Assembly: GCA_934631995.1 (NCBI GenBank)
Contig: CAKTYF010000004.1
Coordinates: 1-48,037, forward strand
Direction: 5' to 3'
DNA from: an uncultured Eggerthellaceae bacterium
Lineage (GTDB): Bacteria > Actinomycetota > Coriobacteriia > Coriobacteriales > Eggerthellaceae
Length of the DNA: 48,037 nt
How positions within the stretch are numbered: the stretch's first letter is position 1; every line of letters starts with the position of its first letter. Both the position numbers and the translations under genes were made by a program. Under the pieces are notes generated by a model. It was not told the DNA's origin and searched no databases. It was given only the letters and a program-made list of their open reading frames with translations. Positions 16,186 through 25,175 of the stretch are shown piece after piece.

Positions 16186-17085
16186 ATGGCTGAACAACTT
16201 ACTTTCGGTCGATTGATTCCCGCAATGGTCACGCCTTTCGATGAGAACCTTGATCTTGATTTACCACGTGCTCGCCAATTGGCAAATCGCCTGATTGAAG
16301 GTGGCGCCGATTCGCTGCTTATCAATGCCACTACGGGCGAGGCTCCTACTATTTTCTATCCGCAAAAAATCGAACTGTTCAAGGCCGTTGTCGATGAAGT
16401 TGCAGGTCGTGTGCCCGTTATCGCCTATGCGGGCGACAATTGCACGGCCGACTCAGTGGATTTCGCGAAAGAAGTTGAAAAAATCGGCGTTGACGGTATC
16501 ATGTTGGTGGTACCGTATTATAACAAGCCTCCGCAAGAGGGCATGTACCGCCACTTCAAAGCAATTGCGCAAACGGTTGAATTGCCGGTTTTGCTGTACA
16601 ACATCCCTGGTAGCACCGCCATTAATATGACTGCGGAAACAACGTTGCGTTTGGCACACGACGTGGATAACATTATTGGTATCAAGGAAGCATCGGGTGA
16701 TTTCGACCAAATCAAGGAAATCATCGATGGTGCTCCTGCCGGCTTCCATGTATATTCGGGCGATGACGACGCCACGATGAAGATCATGAAGCTTGGCGGC
16801 GTTGGTGTTGTGTCTACTATTGGCAATGTGGCACCTGCACGCATTCGCGAGCTGGTATATCTTTGCGCTGAAGGAAAATGGGAACAGGCTCAAGAGTGCC
16901 ATGAGAAATTGAGCCCGCTTATGAAGGGATTGTTCGCTACCACGAACCCCATTCTGGTCAAAGAAGCTTTGAAGCTGGAAGGTTTCCCCGTTGGTGGCGT
17001 GCGTCTGCCTTTGATCGATGCGACGCCCGAGCAGTCCGAAGAACTTGCGCGCATTATGCGCCAAGTTGGTGTGTTGGCCGATTAA
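16186..17085 (+). CDS. dapA: 4-hydroxy-tetrahydrodipicolinate synthase
   Basis: Condenses pyruvate with aspartate semialdehyde, the entry step of diaminopimelate synthesis. The 299-residue TIM barrel has the substrate loop NATTGEAPT (usual TTGESPT, with Ala for Ser), the catalytic Tyr in LLYNIPGST, the Schiff-base Lys in GIKEASGD, and YSGDDD. Start ATG 16186 has AGGAG at 16173-16177. Length is standard. The Ser-to-Ala change lies next to the Thr of the proton relay and is a mild oddity; the catalytic Tyr and Lys are intact. Confidence 0.96.
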   Translation: MAEQLTFGRLIPAMVTPFDENLDLDLPRARQLANRLIEGGADSLLINATTGEAPTIFYPQKIELFKAVVDEVAGRVPVIAYAGDNCTADSVDFAKEVEKIGVDGIMLVVPYYNKPPQEGMYRHFKAIAQTVELPVLLYNIPGSTAINMTAETTLRLAHDVDNIIGIKEASGDFDQIKEIIDGAPAGFHVYSGDDDATMKIMKLGGVGVVSTIGNVAPARIRELVYLCAEGKWEQAQECHEKLSPLMKGLFATTNPILVKEALKLEGFPVGGVRLPLIDATPEQSEELARIMRQVGVLAD

Positions 17086-17158
17086 TCTGTTTTGGAGCGG
17101 TTTGCAGATTGATTTGCTCGCATATATCGGCGAATGCGTCGATGAGCACGAACGTATG

Positions 17159-17179
17159 CAGCCCCAAAATGGGGCTGCT
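17159..17179. other. Hairpin between dapA and rnj
   Basis: GCAGCCCC-AAAAT-GGGGCTGC, eight perfect pairs, 26 bases before the rnj start and without a T run. It may stabilise the upstream mRNA end or modulate rnj translation; no proof of either. Confidence 0.5.
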
Positions 17180-17204
17180 GTGAAATAAAGAATAGGAATA
17201 TTGT

Positions 17205-19109
17205 ATGGAACAAAAAACAAGGCGCGATGAAGGTGCTTCTTCTTCGCGCGCTCGCGTTTCCGAACGGAAACGCAGGCATACTTCTGCCCAAATCAACGCA
17301 GAAGTGCAAAACGAAATCGATGAGGCGCTTGCCTCGCAAAAAACGACGCGAAAAAAGGTAACGAGCGTCAAAAGAAGCTCCGCTACCCAGCAGCCCGTTA
17401 GGAAGGGCATGAAGGGTACGCAGCCGGCTTCTGCCCAGGCGACGCGCAAAAACGCAAATGCGAAGCTTAAAGTTATCCCGTTAGGCGGTCTGGACGTAAT
17501 TGGCCGTAATATGACTGTTTTCGAGTGCGGTCAAGACATGATCATCGATGATGCAGGCTTGATGTTCCCCGATGATGATCATCCCGGAATCGACCTTATT
17601 CTGCCTGATTACACGTACGTCTTGCAGAATGCGCATAAGCTCCGTGGTATTTTCATCACGCATGGTCACGAAGACCACACGGGCTGTCTGCCGTATCTGC
17701 TGAAAGACTTGGATTGCCAGGTTCCCATTTATGCTACCAAAATGACGTTGGGGCTTATCAAGCTGAAACTTGAAGAACATCGTATTAAGAATGCAAAGCT
17801 TGTCGAAATCAAAGCAGGTCAGCAAATCAAAATGGGTTGCTTTACCGTTGAGTTCTTCTCGGTGAATCACTCTATTCCCGGTGCGGTGGGCGCTTTCGTG
17901 CAAACACCGGCAGGAAACGTTCTGCACACTGGCGACTTCAAGCTTGACCAATCGCCCGTTGATGGCGTTCGCACCGATTTTGCTGCCATGGCGCGCTTCT
18001 CGCAGATGGGCGTGGACTTGCTTATGAGCGATTCCACAAACGCCGATACGCAGAGTTTTACCAGGTCAGAAAGCGAAGTGGGCAAGACGCTTGAGGATCT
18101 TATCCGTCACGCCGAAGGACGCGTTATTGTGGCTGCGTTCGCGAGTCACATTCATCGTATTCAGCAAGTATGCGATGCTGCGGTCAAAAACGGGCGGAAA
18201 GTGGTCGTTACAGGTCGCTCTATGGTGCAAAACACCGATATCGCGCGCCGCTTGGGCTACTTGCAGATTTCGGAAGGCAACTTGATTGATGCTTTCGACT
18301 TGAAGAGCATACCTTCGGAAAAAGTCGTTATCTTATGCACCGGCAGCCAGGGTGAGCCGCTTTCGGCGCTTGCGCGTATTTCGAATTCCGAGCATCGCAC
18401 TATCTCTATTGAGCCCGGTGATACGGTTATTATTTCCGCAACGCCCGTTCCCGGCAACGAAAAAGCCGTGACGCGCATCATCAACAACTTGTCACGTGCT
18501 GGCGTGGATGTGTACGATAAATCAAAAGCGCTTGTGCACGTTTCGGGACATGCTGGTCCCGAAGAGCTGAAAATCGTCCTTTCGATTGTTGCGCCGAAGT
18601 ATTTCATGCCCGTTCACGGCGAAGCGACGCACCTTCGTGCTCATTCAAAGCTTGCGAAGATGGTGGGAATTCCCGAGGACAATATCTTCATTCTGGATAA
18701 CGGCGAAACGCTTGAACTTACTACAAAGGGCGTAAAGCGTGGAGCGTCGGTGCCAAGCGGCATCGTATACGTTGATGGTCTGACGGTCGGCGATACTTCC
18801 GATGCCGTTCTGGAAGAGCGCGTGCAGCTGCAAACGAAGGGCTTTGCTTGTGTTGCTGTGGCCGTTTCCTTCCGTAAGGCAACACTTGTCAGCGATGTGC
18901 AAATCACCATGCGCGGCATGACGGGCGGCGACGATATCTACCTGCAAGACGAAGCGCAAAAAGTAGTGACGAACGCCATTCGCAACGCGCTGAGCAAGGG
19001 CGTAGCGAAAAAGGATCTTACAAAGATTTGCAAAGATTCGCTTCTGTCGATATTGTGGGAGCGAGCAAAACAGCGCCCGATGGTTGTTATCAACATCCTG
19101 GATGTATAA
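17205..19109 (+). CDS. rnj: Ribonuclease J
   Basis: Metallo-beta-lactamase/beta-CASP ribonuclease with endonuclease and 5'-to-3' exonuclease activity in RNA maturation and decay. The 634-residue product has a lysine/arginine-rich, probably disordered N-terminal extension of about 85 residues. The catalytic core follows with HGHEDHTG (153-160), the beta-CASP domain, and PVHGEATHLRAHSKLA. The first core motif is GGLDVIGRN rather than the commoner GGLGEIGKN. The basic extension is typical of actinobacterial RNase J as I recall it. With pnp upstream and rny downstream, three major RNA-decay enzymes lie within 18 kb. ATG 17205 is preceded by AGGAAT. Confidence 0.96.
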   Translation: MEQKTRRDEGASSSRARVSERKRRHTSAQINAEVQNEIDEALASQKTTRKKVTSVKRSSATQQPVRKGMKGTQPASAQATRKNANAKLKVIPLGGLDVIGRNMTVFECGQDMIIDDAGLMFPDDDHPGIDLILPDYTYVLQNAHKLRGIFITHGHEDHTGCLPYLLKDLDCQVPIYATKMTLGLIKLKLEEHRIKNAKLVEIKAGQQIKMGCFTVEFFSVNHSIPGAVGAFVQTPAGNVLHTGDFKLDQSPVDGVRTDFAAMARFSQMGVDLLMSDSTNADTQSFTRSESEVGKTLEDLIRHAEGRVIVAAFASHIHRIQQVCDAAVKNGRKVVVTGRSMVQNTDIARRLGYLQISEGNLIDAFDLKSIPSEKVVILCTGSQGEPLSALARISNSEHRTISIEPGDTVIISATPVPGNEKAVTRIINNLSRAGVDVYDKSKALVHVSGHAGPEELKIVLSIVAPKYFMPVHGEATHLRAHSKLAKMVGIPEDNIFILDNGETLELTTKGVKRGASVPSGIVYVDGLTVGDTSDAVLEERVQLQTKGFACVAVAVSFRKATLVSDVQITMRGMTGGDDIYLQDEAQKVVTNAIRNALSKGVAKKDLTKICKDSLLSILWERAKQRPMVVINILDV

Positions 19110-19117
19110 GCTATAAT

Positions 19118-19147
19118 AAAGGGTGCTCATTTGGCACCCTTTCTCTT
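19118..19147 (+). terminator. Rho-independent terminator after rnj
   Basis: AAAGGGTGC / GCACCCTTT with a 7-base loop followed by a T-rich tail (TCTCTTT), eight bases after the rnj stop. Confidence 0.85.
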
Positions 19148-19186
19148 TAAACGTAATTTAAATGCAGCATATAAAAGGAGATTGGC

Positions 19187-21823
19187 TTGGCACGTTCTAG
19201 TCAGACTCAAACAAAGAGGCGCTCTTCCTCAACGAATACTTCTCGAAACTCCGGCAAGCGTCGGCTGAATTCATCTGCGCCCGAACAGGGTTTTCTTGAT
19301 GATGAGGCAAAACGCAACATCCTGGGTATTTCCGTAATCATTCTCGCTATCATCTTGCTTGTTGCGGCAATTTTGCCGTCGAAGGCGGTCGTTACCTCGT
19401 TCGTATCGGATGTCTTGCATCTAACGTTTGGCGTGGGCTGTTATGTTTTTCCCGTATTTCTTGCCGCGATTGGTTTGAGCCTTATGATTCAATCAGAACG
19501 CGAGCACGTTTCGAGTCGCGCCGCGTTGGGCTTGTTGCTTATTTTTATCGCGATTCTCACGATCCTTTCGCTTTTCAGCCCGAACGCTGTTTCTGTTGGA
19601 CCCGAGACAGTGTTCGAGAAAGAAAGCGTCATTTCGCTGGGTGGGTATGTTGGAGCAGGCATTGCTTGGGTTGGCCTGACATTATTTGGCCAGGTTATTG
19701 CTACGATTATAGCTGCTGGCGTTATTGTCGTCTCGCTCTTTGTCATTGGTTTTTCGTTGAATGACTTCAAGAACAAGATTGATCAAAAACGCAAAGAACA
19801 CGCTCGGAGGAAAGAGGAAGAAGCTGCTCTTCCTTCTGCCGCGTTGAAAATGGGTGCGCCGAATGCAGCAGGCTACACCAGGCCATTGGCTCCCGTCGAT
19901 GCTCTTCAGGCACCGGCTTCTGGACAGAAGAAAGCATATCGACCCGCAACGTCGCTGGTGGGTAAGGGGTCGTTGTTCGAGAAGAAAAAACGCGAAGGAT
20001 GGGTTGACCCCACCATTGCTGAGCTGGAAAAAGAGAAGGATGCGGCGCAAAAAACAACGCTCATCAAACGAGGCGGCAACGCCAATTCTGCGGCGGCTGA
20101 AGATGCTGTCGTTGCGGGCGCAGCTGCAGGAGCTACCGCCGGTGTGCTTGCTGCTACGTCCGCAACGGGCGGAAAAACGCGTGTCTTGCGCAAAAAAGGC
20201 GCGTCAGATACCGATGGTCTTTCCGATATCAAGGCAGGCGAATCAAAGCCGCTCACGCGCAAACTTGGTCAGAAAAAGACTGATACCGCAAGCGCAGATG
20301 CTGCAAAGAGTGCACGCAAAAACAGGGTAAAGCCTGATGAATCGCTTGCTGTTCCAGCCCCTCTTGAAGGATTCGAGCTGCCGCCAACCGAGTACTTGCG
20401 TCGCTCCGAAGTGCAGGCGCATTCGAGCGCATCTGATGAAGAGCTTGCGGAAACAGCAGAGATCCTTGCCGAGACGCTCGAAGACTTCGGTATTTCTATC
20501 GAGGTTAAAGGCTGGGTTGCCGGTCCCACGGTAACGCTTTTTAAGATATCGCTGCCCTCGGGCGTTCGCGTGAATCGCATCACCGTCTTAAGCGACGACA
20601 TTGCCTTAGCGCTTGCTGCCCCTGGTGTGCGCATCTTCGCGCCCATTCCCGGTACAAATTACGTGGGAATCGAAGTGCCGAATAAAGTGCGCCAGAACGT
20701 TTTGCTGGGCGATGTTTTGGATTGCGCTCCCGCAGGTCCGCTGCAGTGCGCGGTGGGCAAAGATGTTGAGGGCAATAACGTGGTTATGGACCTTGCAAAG
20801 GCTCCGCATGTTTTGATTGGCGGTACGACTGGCTCTGGTAAATCTGTGGGTATCAACTCATTCATTATGTCTATGCTTATGCGTAACACGCCAAATGAAG
20901 TCCGCATGATCTTGATTGACCCCAAGCGCGTGGAATTTAGCCTCTATAACGGCATTCCGCATCTGTATATCCCTGTTGTGGAGGATCCTAAAGACGCTTC
21001 TGCTGCCTTGAACTGGGGCGTTGCTGAAATGGAGCGAAGACTGAAGCTGTTTTCGTCCGTTGGCGCCCGTAATATTGCTCAGTTCAACACGAAAGTGCAA
21101 TCAGGCGAACTTGAAAACGAAAACGCACTACCGTTTATCGTTATCGTTATCGACGAGCTTGCCGACTTGATGATGAACGTTGGCAAGGAAGTTGAATTTT
21201 CCATTAGTCGCTTGGCTCAGCTGGCGCGCGCTGCGGGTATTCATTTGATAGTTGCAACGCAGCGCCCTTCCGCAAACGTGGTTACGGGTCTTATCAAGTC
21301 GAATATCACGACTCGTATTGCGTTTACCGTGGCTTCGGGCATTGATTCGCGCGTTATTTTGGATTCACCGGGTGCTGAAAACTTAACGAATAACGGTGAC
21401 CTGCTGTTTTCGAAGCCCGATTTAGCGAAACCGCTTCGTATTCAGGGCTGCTACGTTTCCGAAGACGAGATCAACGATGTTGTTGAGCACTTGAAGCAAC
21501 AGGGCGATCCCGATTACCACTCCGAGATCCTTCAGGTCAACACTATGTCGCTGGGGGATACGGCACCCGACGGTAGCGGCGGGCGCGGCGGATGCGATGA
21601 CCCGCTTTTGTGGGAGGCTGCTGAAATTGTTGTTTCTGCGGGAACTGCATCGACATCCTATATACAGCGCCGCCTCAGTGTAGGATATTCACGAGCAGGT
21701 CGAATCATGGATATGCTCGAAAGCAAGGGCGTCGTCGGTCCCCAGAACGGCAGTAAAGCGCGTGAAGTGCTCGTCGATGCTTTGGAATTGGAAACGCTCA
21801 AGGCGTTTGAGCTCAACGATTAA
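19187..21823 (+). CDS. ftsK: DNA translocase FtsK
   Basis: Septum-anchored ATPase that pumps chromosome ends into daughter cells. The 878-residue protein has about four membrane segments within residues 45-205. A low-complexity charged linker (about 210-395) leads into the RecA-like motor with Walker A GTTGSGKS (546-553) and Walker B IDELADL (around 656). A winged-helix gamma domain (about 805-870, SYIQRRLSVGYSRAGRIMD) reads the chromosomal orienting sequences. Start is TTG 19187, supported by AAAAGGAG at 19173-19180. It is 14 bases ahead of rodZ, so the two are probably co-transcribed. Confidence 0.96.
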   Translation: MARSSQTQTKRRSSSTNTSRNSGKRRLNSSAPEQGFLDDEAKRNILGISVIILAIILLVAAILPSKAVVTSFVSDVLHLTFGVGCYVFPVFLAAIGLSLMIQSEREHVSSRAALGLLLIFIAILTILSLFSPNAVSVGPETVFEKESVISLGGYVGAGIAWVGLTLFGQVIATIIAAGVIVVSLFVIGFSLNDFKNKIDQKRKEHARRKEEEAALPSAALKMGAPNAAGYTRPLAPVDALQAPASGQKKAYRPATSLVGKGSLFEKKKREGWVDPTIAELEKEKDAAQKTTLIKRGGNANSAAAEDAVVAGAAAGATAGVLAATSATGGKTRVLRKKGASDTDGLSDIKAGESKPLTRKLGQKKTDTASADAAKSARKNRVKPDESLAVPAPLEGFELPPTEYLRRSEVQAHSSASDEELAETAEILAETLEDFGISIEVKGWVAGPTVTLFKISLPSGVRVNRITVLSDDIALALAAPGVRIFAPIPGTNYVGIEVPNKVRQNVLLGDVLDCAPAGPLQCAVGKDVEGNNVVMDLAKAPHVLIGGTTGSGKSVGINSFIMSMLMRNTPNEVRMILIDPKRVEFSLYNGIPHLYIPVVEDPKDASAALNWGVAEMERRLKLFSSVGARNIAQFNTKVQSGELENENALPFIVIVIDELADLMMNVGKEVEFSISRLAQLARAAGIHLIVATQRPSANVVTGLIKSNITTRIAFTVASGIDSRVILDSPGAENLTNNGDLLFSKPDLAKPLRIQGCYVSEDEINDVVEHLKQQGDPDYHSEILQVNTMSLGDTAPDGSGGRGGCDDPLLWEAAEIVVSAGTASTSYIQRRLSVGYSRAGRIMDMLESKGVVGPQNGSKAREVLVDALELETLKAFELND

Positions 21824-21837
21824 ACAGGGGTGAGGTA

Positions 21838-23217
21838 ATGGCTCTTAATAAAGGTTTTGGCCGCCAGCTTCGCGATGCGCGCGTGAGCAGCGGTCTTACC
21901 TATGGAACCATTTCTCGTAAGCTGCGCATTCGCAGCGATATTCTTCAGGCAATTGAAGAAGAGGATTTTGCAGCGATTCCGCCCCATAGTTATGCGCGGG
22001 GCATGGTTCACGCTTATGCAAGCCTTTTAGGGCTGGATGCCGATAAAGTGACTGATGATTACATGGAGGCCGTTGCAGCAGTTGAGGGGAGAACTTCATC
22101 ACGTAGGCGCTCCCGTTCTACCACGTTGCCGAGTTCTGTGGGCGGTGACTTTTCGTCGGACGATATCGAGCGTATCTACCGCGAGGATTCGCAAGATGCG
22201 GCGCGCGAGCGCTTGAGAAGGCGAAGGGAACAGCGAAACGGAGAGCGGGCAAATCGTCAGGATGCTTCCCGCGGCAATCATGCGCCTTACGAGGACGCGC
22301 ATCGCTCGCGTCAATCGAATAATCGCCCGAACAGGAGAAACGCTGATTACGATGCACGCGGGCATCGTGGCGAAACATCTCGGCGCGATGCCGCGCGCAA
22401 TAACGGCTACCGCGAGCAGGGGCACACTGATACCCATGCAGCATCGAATGTCATCGGCGCAGCCGGTGCTGTTTTCGCTCGTGCCGCCGATACCGTCGCC
22501 GAAACGGTAGGCGGTGCATTCGCTTCGCGGAAAAAGATTGACATCAACCACTCGATCTACGCGGACAGAAAACAGGGTGGTTTCCCCAAGAGCCGCACCC
22601 AGCAATCGTTTGGCGCCATGAACAGCCGTCAAAACATCATGAGCTCTCAAAGTTACGGCATTGACAGCGCTAAGCCGGTCGTAAAAAAGATACCGCTTCT
22701 GATTGCGGTTGTGGCGATTCTCATCTTGCTCATTATCGCTGCGAACTCTTTGTTCTCCAAGCCCGCTTCGTCTTCGGGCAGCGCTTCAAGTGCTGCGAGT
22801 TCCAGCTCGTCGGTTGCAATCTCTGGTCTAACCGACCCAGGATCCGCGGGGACGGTTGAAAAGGAAACGACCGTTGTTCCTATTGCTCCTACGGCGGCTG
22901 TTTTTACGTACGAAGTGGCCGATGGCAAAGATTGCTATCTTGAAATCTACTTCGACGGTTCAAGCACGCCGACGGTTGCCGGCACGTATACCGGTCCGAA
23001 GCGCGGAACGTACGACGTAACGGGAACGCTTTCGTTCGTGACAAGCCGCCCCGGCGCCGTTACGCTGAAGGTCGATGGCAAAACAGTTGAGCTGCAAGAT
23101 GACAACAATGATGGCGTCTACGTTTACAATATGGACTTTAATGAAATACTAGCCGCATGGAAAGAAGCAAACGGCCAAGCAACAGGCGATTCGGGCAGCG
23201 CATCGTCTGCATCGTAG
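21838..23217 (+). CDS. rodZ: RodZ-like membrane protein with N-terminal HTH
   Basis: A 459-residue bitopic protein. Residues about 8-72 are the Xre-like helix-turn-helix of the RodZ family (FGRQLRDARVSSGLTYGTIS, then YARGMVHAYASLLGL). A long Arg/Asn/Ser-rich disordered linker follows, then one membrane span (about 286-306, IPLLIAVVAILILLIIAANS), an Ser/Ala stretch, and an extracellular beta domain (about 350-445). RodZ links the cytoskeleton to the cell-wall elongation machinery; no mreB is visible in this window. Start ATG 21838 has GGGGTGAGG upstream. The linker, about 200 residues, is long for the family. Confidence 0.85.
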   Translation: MALNKGFGRQLRDARVSSGLTYGTISRKLRIRSDILQAIEEEDFAAIPPHSYARGMVHAYASLLGLDADKVTDDYMEAVAAVEGRTSSRRRSRSTTLPSSVGGDFSSDDIERIYREDSQDAARERLRRRREQRNGERANRQDASRGNHAPYEDAHRSRQSNNRPNRRNADYDARGHRGETSRRDAARNNGYREQGHTDTHAASNVIGAAGAVFARAADTVAETVGGAFASRKKIDINHSIYADRKQGGFPKSRTQQSFGAMNSRQNIMSSQSYGIDSAKPVVKKIPLLIAVVAILILLIIAANSLFSKPASSSGSASSAASSSSSVAISGLTDPGSAGTVEKETTVVPIAPTAAVFTYEVADGKDCYLEIYFDGSSTPTVAGTYTGPKRGTYDVTGTLSFVTSRPGAVTLKVDGKTVELQDDNNDGVYVYNMDFNEILAAWKEANGQATGDSGSASSAS

Positions 23218-23287
23218 GCCGACGAAGGCTGCAGGTAACAAAACTGCACTGATATTTGTAGGATAAATTAAAGGGAAGGGGCCAACT

Positions 23288-23785
23288 ATGGCAAAGGAAT
23301 CAAGTTTTGACGTCGTTTCGTCTGTTGACATGCAGGAAGTGGATAACGCATTCCAGCAGGCAAAACGCGAACTCGTTCAGCGTTACGACCTGAAGGACTC
23401 GGGCGCCACTATCGATTTGGATAAAACCGCGAAGACGCTTACGGTGGCTGCACCCGCCGATTTCGTTGCAAAGCAGGTAATCGACATCATTAATACGAAG
23501 ATCATCAAGCGCGGAATTGAACTTACTGCGTTGAAGTGGGGGAAACCTATTGCCGCAACGGGACAAAGCGTGCGCATTGTTGGTCAGATTGTCGAGGGCA
23601 TTGACAAAGAAACGGCCGGCAAGATAAATAAGGACATTAAAGGCACGAAAATCAAAGTAAAGGTTCAAATCGAAGGCGATAAGCTGCGTGTTTCTTCCGC
23701 CTCTCGCGACGCATTACAGGAAGTTATCGCGTTCCTGAAGACGCAGGACTACGGTCAACCGCTACAATACACGAATTATCGATAA
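23288..23785 (+). CDS. yajQ: YajQ family nucleotide-binding protein
   Basis: A 165-residue YajQ-family protein with two ferredoxin-like halves. Family segments: SSFDVVSSVDMQEVDNAFQQ at the N-terminus, QRYDLKDSGATI, GQSVRIVGQIVEGIDKETA and the QDYGQPLQYTNYR ending. In Xanthomonas a YajQ protein binds c-di-GMP, and the E. coli protein binds nucleic acids in vitro; the role here is open. ATG 23288 has AAGGGAAGGGG upstream. The gap to rimO has a partly complementary segment (CCTGCGAGG ... CTTCGCGGG, 23791-23818) that could form a weak hairpin. Confidence 0.95.
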   Translation: MAKESSFDVVSSVDMQEVDNAFQQAKRELVQRYDLKDSGATIDLDKTAKTLTVAAPADFVAKQVIDIINTKIIKRGIELTALKWGKPIAATGQSVRIVGQIVEGIDKETAGKINKDIKGTKIKVKVQIEGDKLRVSSASRDALQEVIAFLKTQDYGQPLQYTNYR

Positions 23786-23858
23786 TCACTTTTACCTGCG
23801 AGGTTTATCTTCGCGGGTGAAGAAATGCATGATTCAATACAGGTAAAAGGGCTCAAGG

Positions 23859-25175
23859 ATGAACAACAACTGCAATTCCGCTGTCGCATTCGTAACACTT
23901 GGATGCGCGAAAAACGAAGTTGACACCAACAACATGAAAGAGCGCGTTTTGGACGCGGGTTACTCAATTGTCGATGACCCCGAGTGCGCACAAGCGATTG
24001 TTGTCAACACCTGCACGTTCATTCAAAGCGCAACAGAGGAAAGCCTTGATTCCATTTTTGAGTTGGCAGGACTTCCTGCGCTGGAAAAGGGTTCTGCAAA
24101 GCTGATTGTGGCTGGCTGCATGCCGGCGCGCTATGGGGCGGACCTTGAAGGCGAACTTACAGAAGCCGATGCTTTCTTGCCCTGCGCTGAAGAAAAGAAC
24201 ATCGTTGAGCTTCTGCAGGCTCTTATCGGGGCGCCCTCTGGTCTTTGCACTAGCGATTGTAGCGACGAAGAGGGGCTTTGCCATTCGGTAAGCCAATATG
24301 TGAAAATTTCGGATGGGTGCGATCGCTTCTGTTCGTACTGCACCATTCCTTACATTCGCGGCAGATATCATTCGTTCGCTTTTGAGCAGATTCAGAATGA
24401 TGTCGAAACGGCAAAAGCGCGTGGTGCAAAAGAAATCGTTCTTATCGCGCAGGACACGGGTCGCTGGGGCAATGATTTCGACGAACCGAAAACCCTTGCA
24501 TGGCTTATGAACGAATTGGCTGTTCAGTATCCTGAAACGTGGTTTCGCGTGATGTACTTGCAGCCCGAAGGCATTACCGATGAGCTTCTGGACGTTATAG
24601 CGCGCAATGATAATATTTGCTCGTATCTGGACATTCCGCTTCAGCATGTTGACCCTGAGCTATTGCATGCAATGAACAGAAAAGGCGATGCTGAGCAGTT
24701 TGCGCATCTGGTTGAACGCATTAAAAACGTTATTCCCGACATTACCCTGCGAACGACGCTCATTGCGGGCTTCCCAGGTGAAACGGATGAGCAATTCGAA
24801 TCATTGTGCGATTTTGTTGACGAGGGCTATTTCGATTACGTGGGTGTATTTGCGTATTCACGCGAAGATGGCACGCGCGCAGCAGAATTGCCCGATCAGA
24901 TCGATGAAGACGAGAAAGCCGATCGTGCTCAGCGTTTACGCGATTTAGCGGATGCGGTATGTATTCCGCGCGTTGCGCAACGCTGCGGCAAAACCATGGA
25001 TGTGCTTGTTGAAGGCGTTGAAGAAGATGGGCAGCTTTTCGGTCGCGCAATGTGCCAAGCGCCCGAAGTGGATGGCGTTGTGTATATTGAAGATGCCGAG
25101 ATTGGCTCGATTGTTTCCGTTTCTATCACCGACACACTTCTCTATGAGATGGAGGGGGAACAAGTCAATGAGTAA
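23859..25175 (+). CDS. rimO: Ribosomal protein S12 methylthiotransferase RimO
   Basis: Radical-SAM enzyme that adds a methylthio group to an Asp of ribosomal protein S12. The 438-residue product has the N-terminal UPF0004 domain with three cluster cysteines (GC at 16, NTC near 51, GC near 86), the radical-SAM CX3CX2C motif (C154, C158, C161 in CDRFCSYC) and a C-terminal TRAM domain. The TLGCAKNEVD start and QPEGITDELL favour RimO over MiaB, and a separate miaB lies at 31801. Its stop codon overlaps the next gene's start by 8 bases, indicating translational coupling. Confidence 0.95.
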   Translation: MNNNCNSAVAFVTLGCAKNEVDTNNMKERVLDAGYSIVDDPECAQAIVVNTCTFIQSATEESLDSIFELAGLPALEKGSAKLIVAGCMPARYGADLEGELTEADAFLPCAEEKNIVELLQALIGAPSGLCTSDCSDEEGLCHSVSQYVKISDGCDRFCSYCTIPYIRGRYHSFAFEQIQNDVETAKARGAKEIVLIAQDTGRWGNDFDEPKTLAWLMNELAVQYPETWFRVMYLQPEGITDELLDVIARNDNICSYLDIPLQHVDPELLHAMNRKGDAEQFAHLVERIKNVIPDITLRTTLIAGFPGETDEQFESLCDFVDEGYFDYVGVFAYSREDGTRAAELPDQIDEDEKADRAQRLRDLADAVCIPRVAQRCGKTMDVLVEGVEEDGQLFGRAMCQAPEVDGVVYIEDAEIGSIVSVSITDTLLYEMEGEQVNE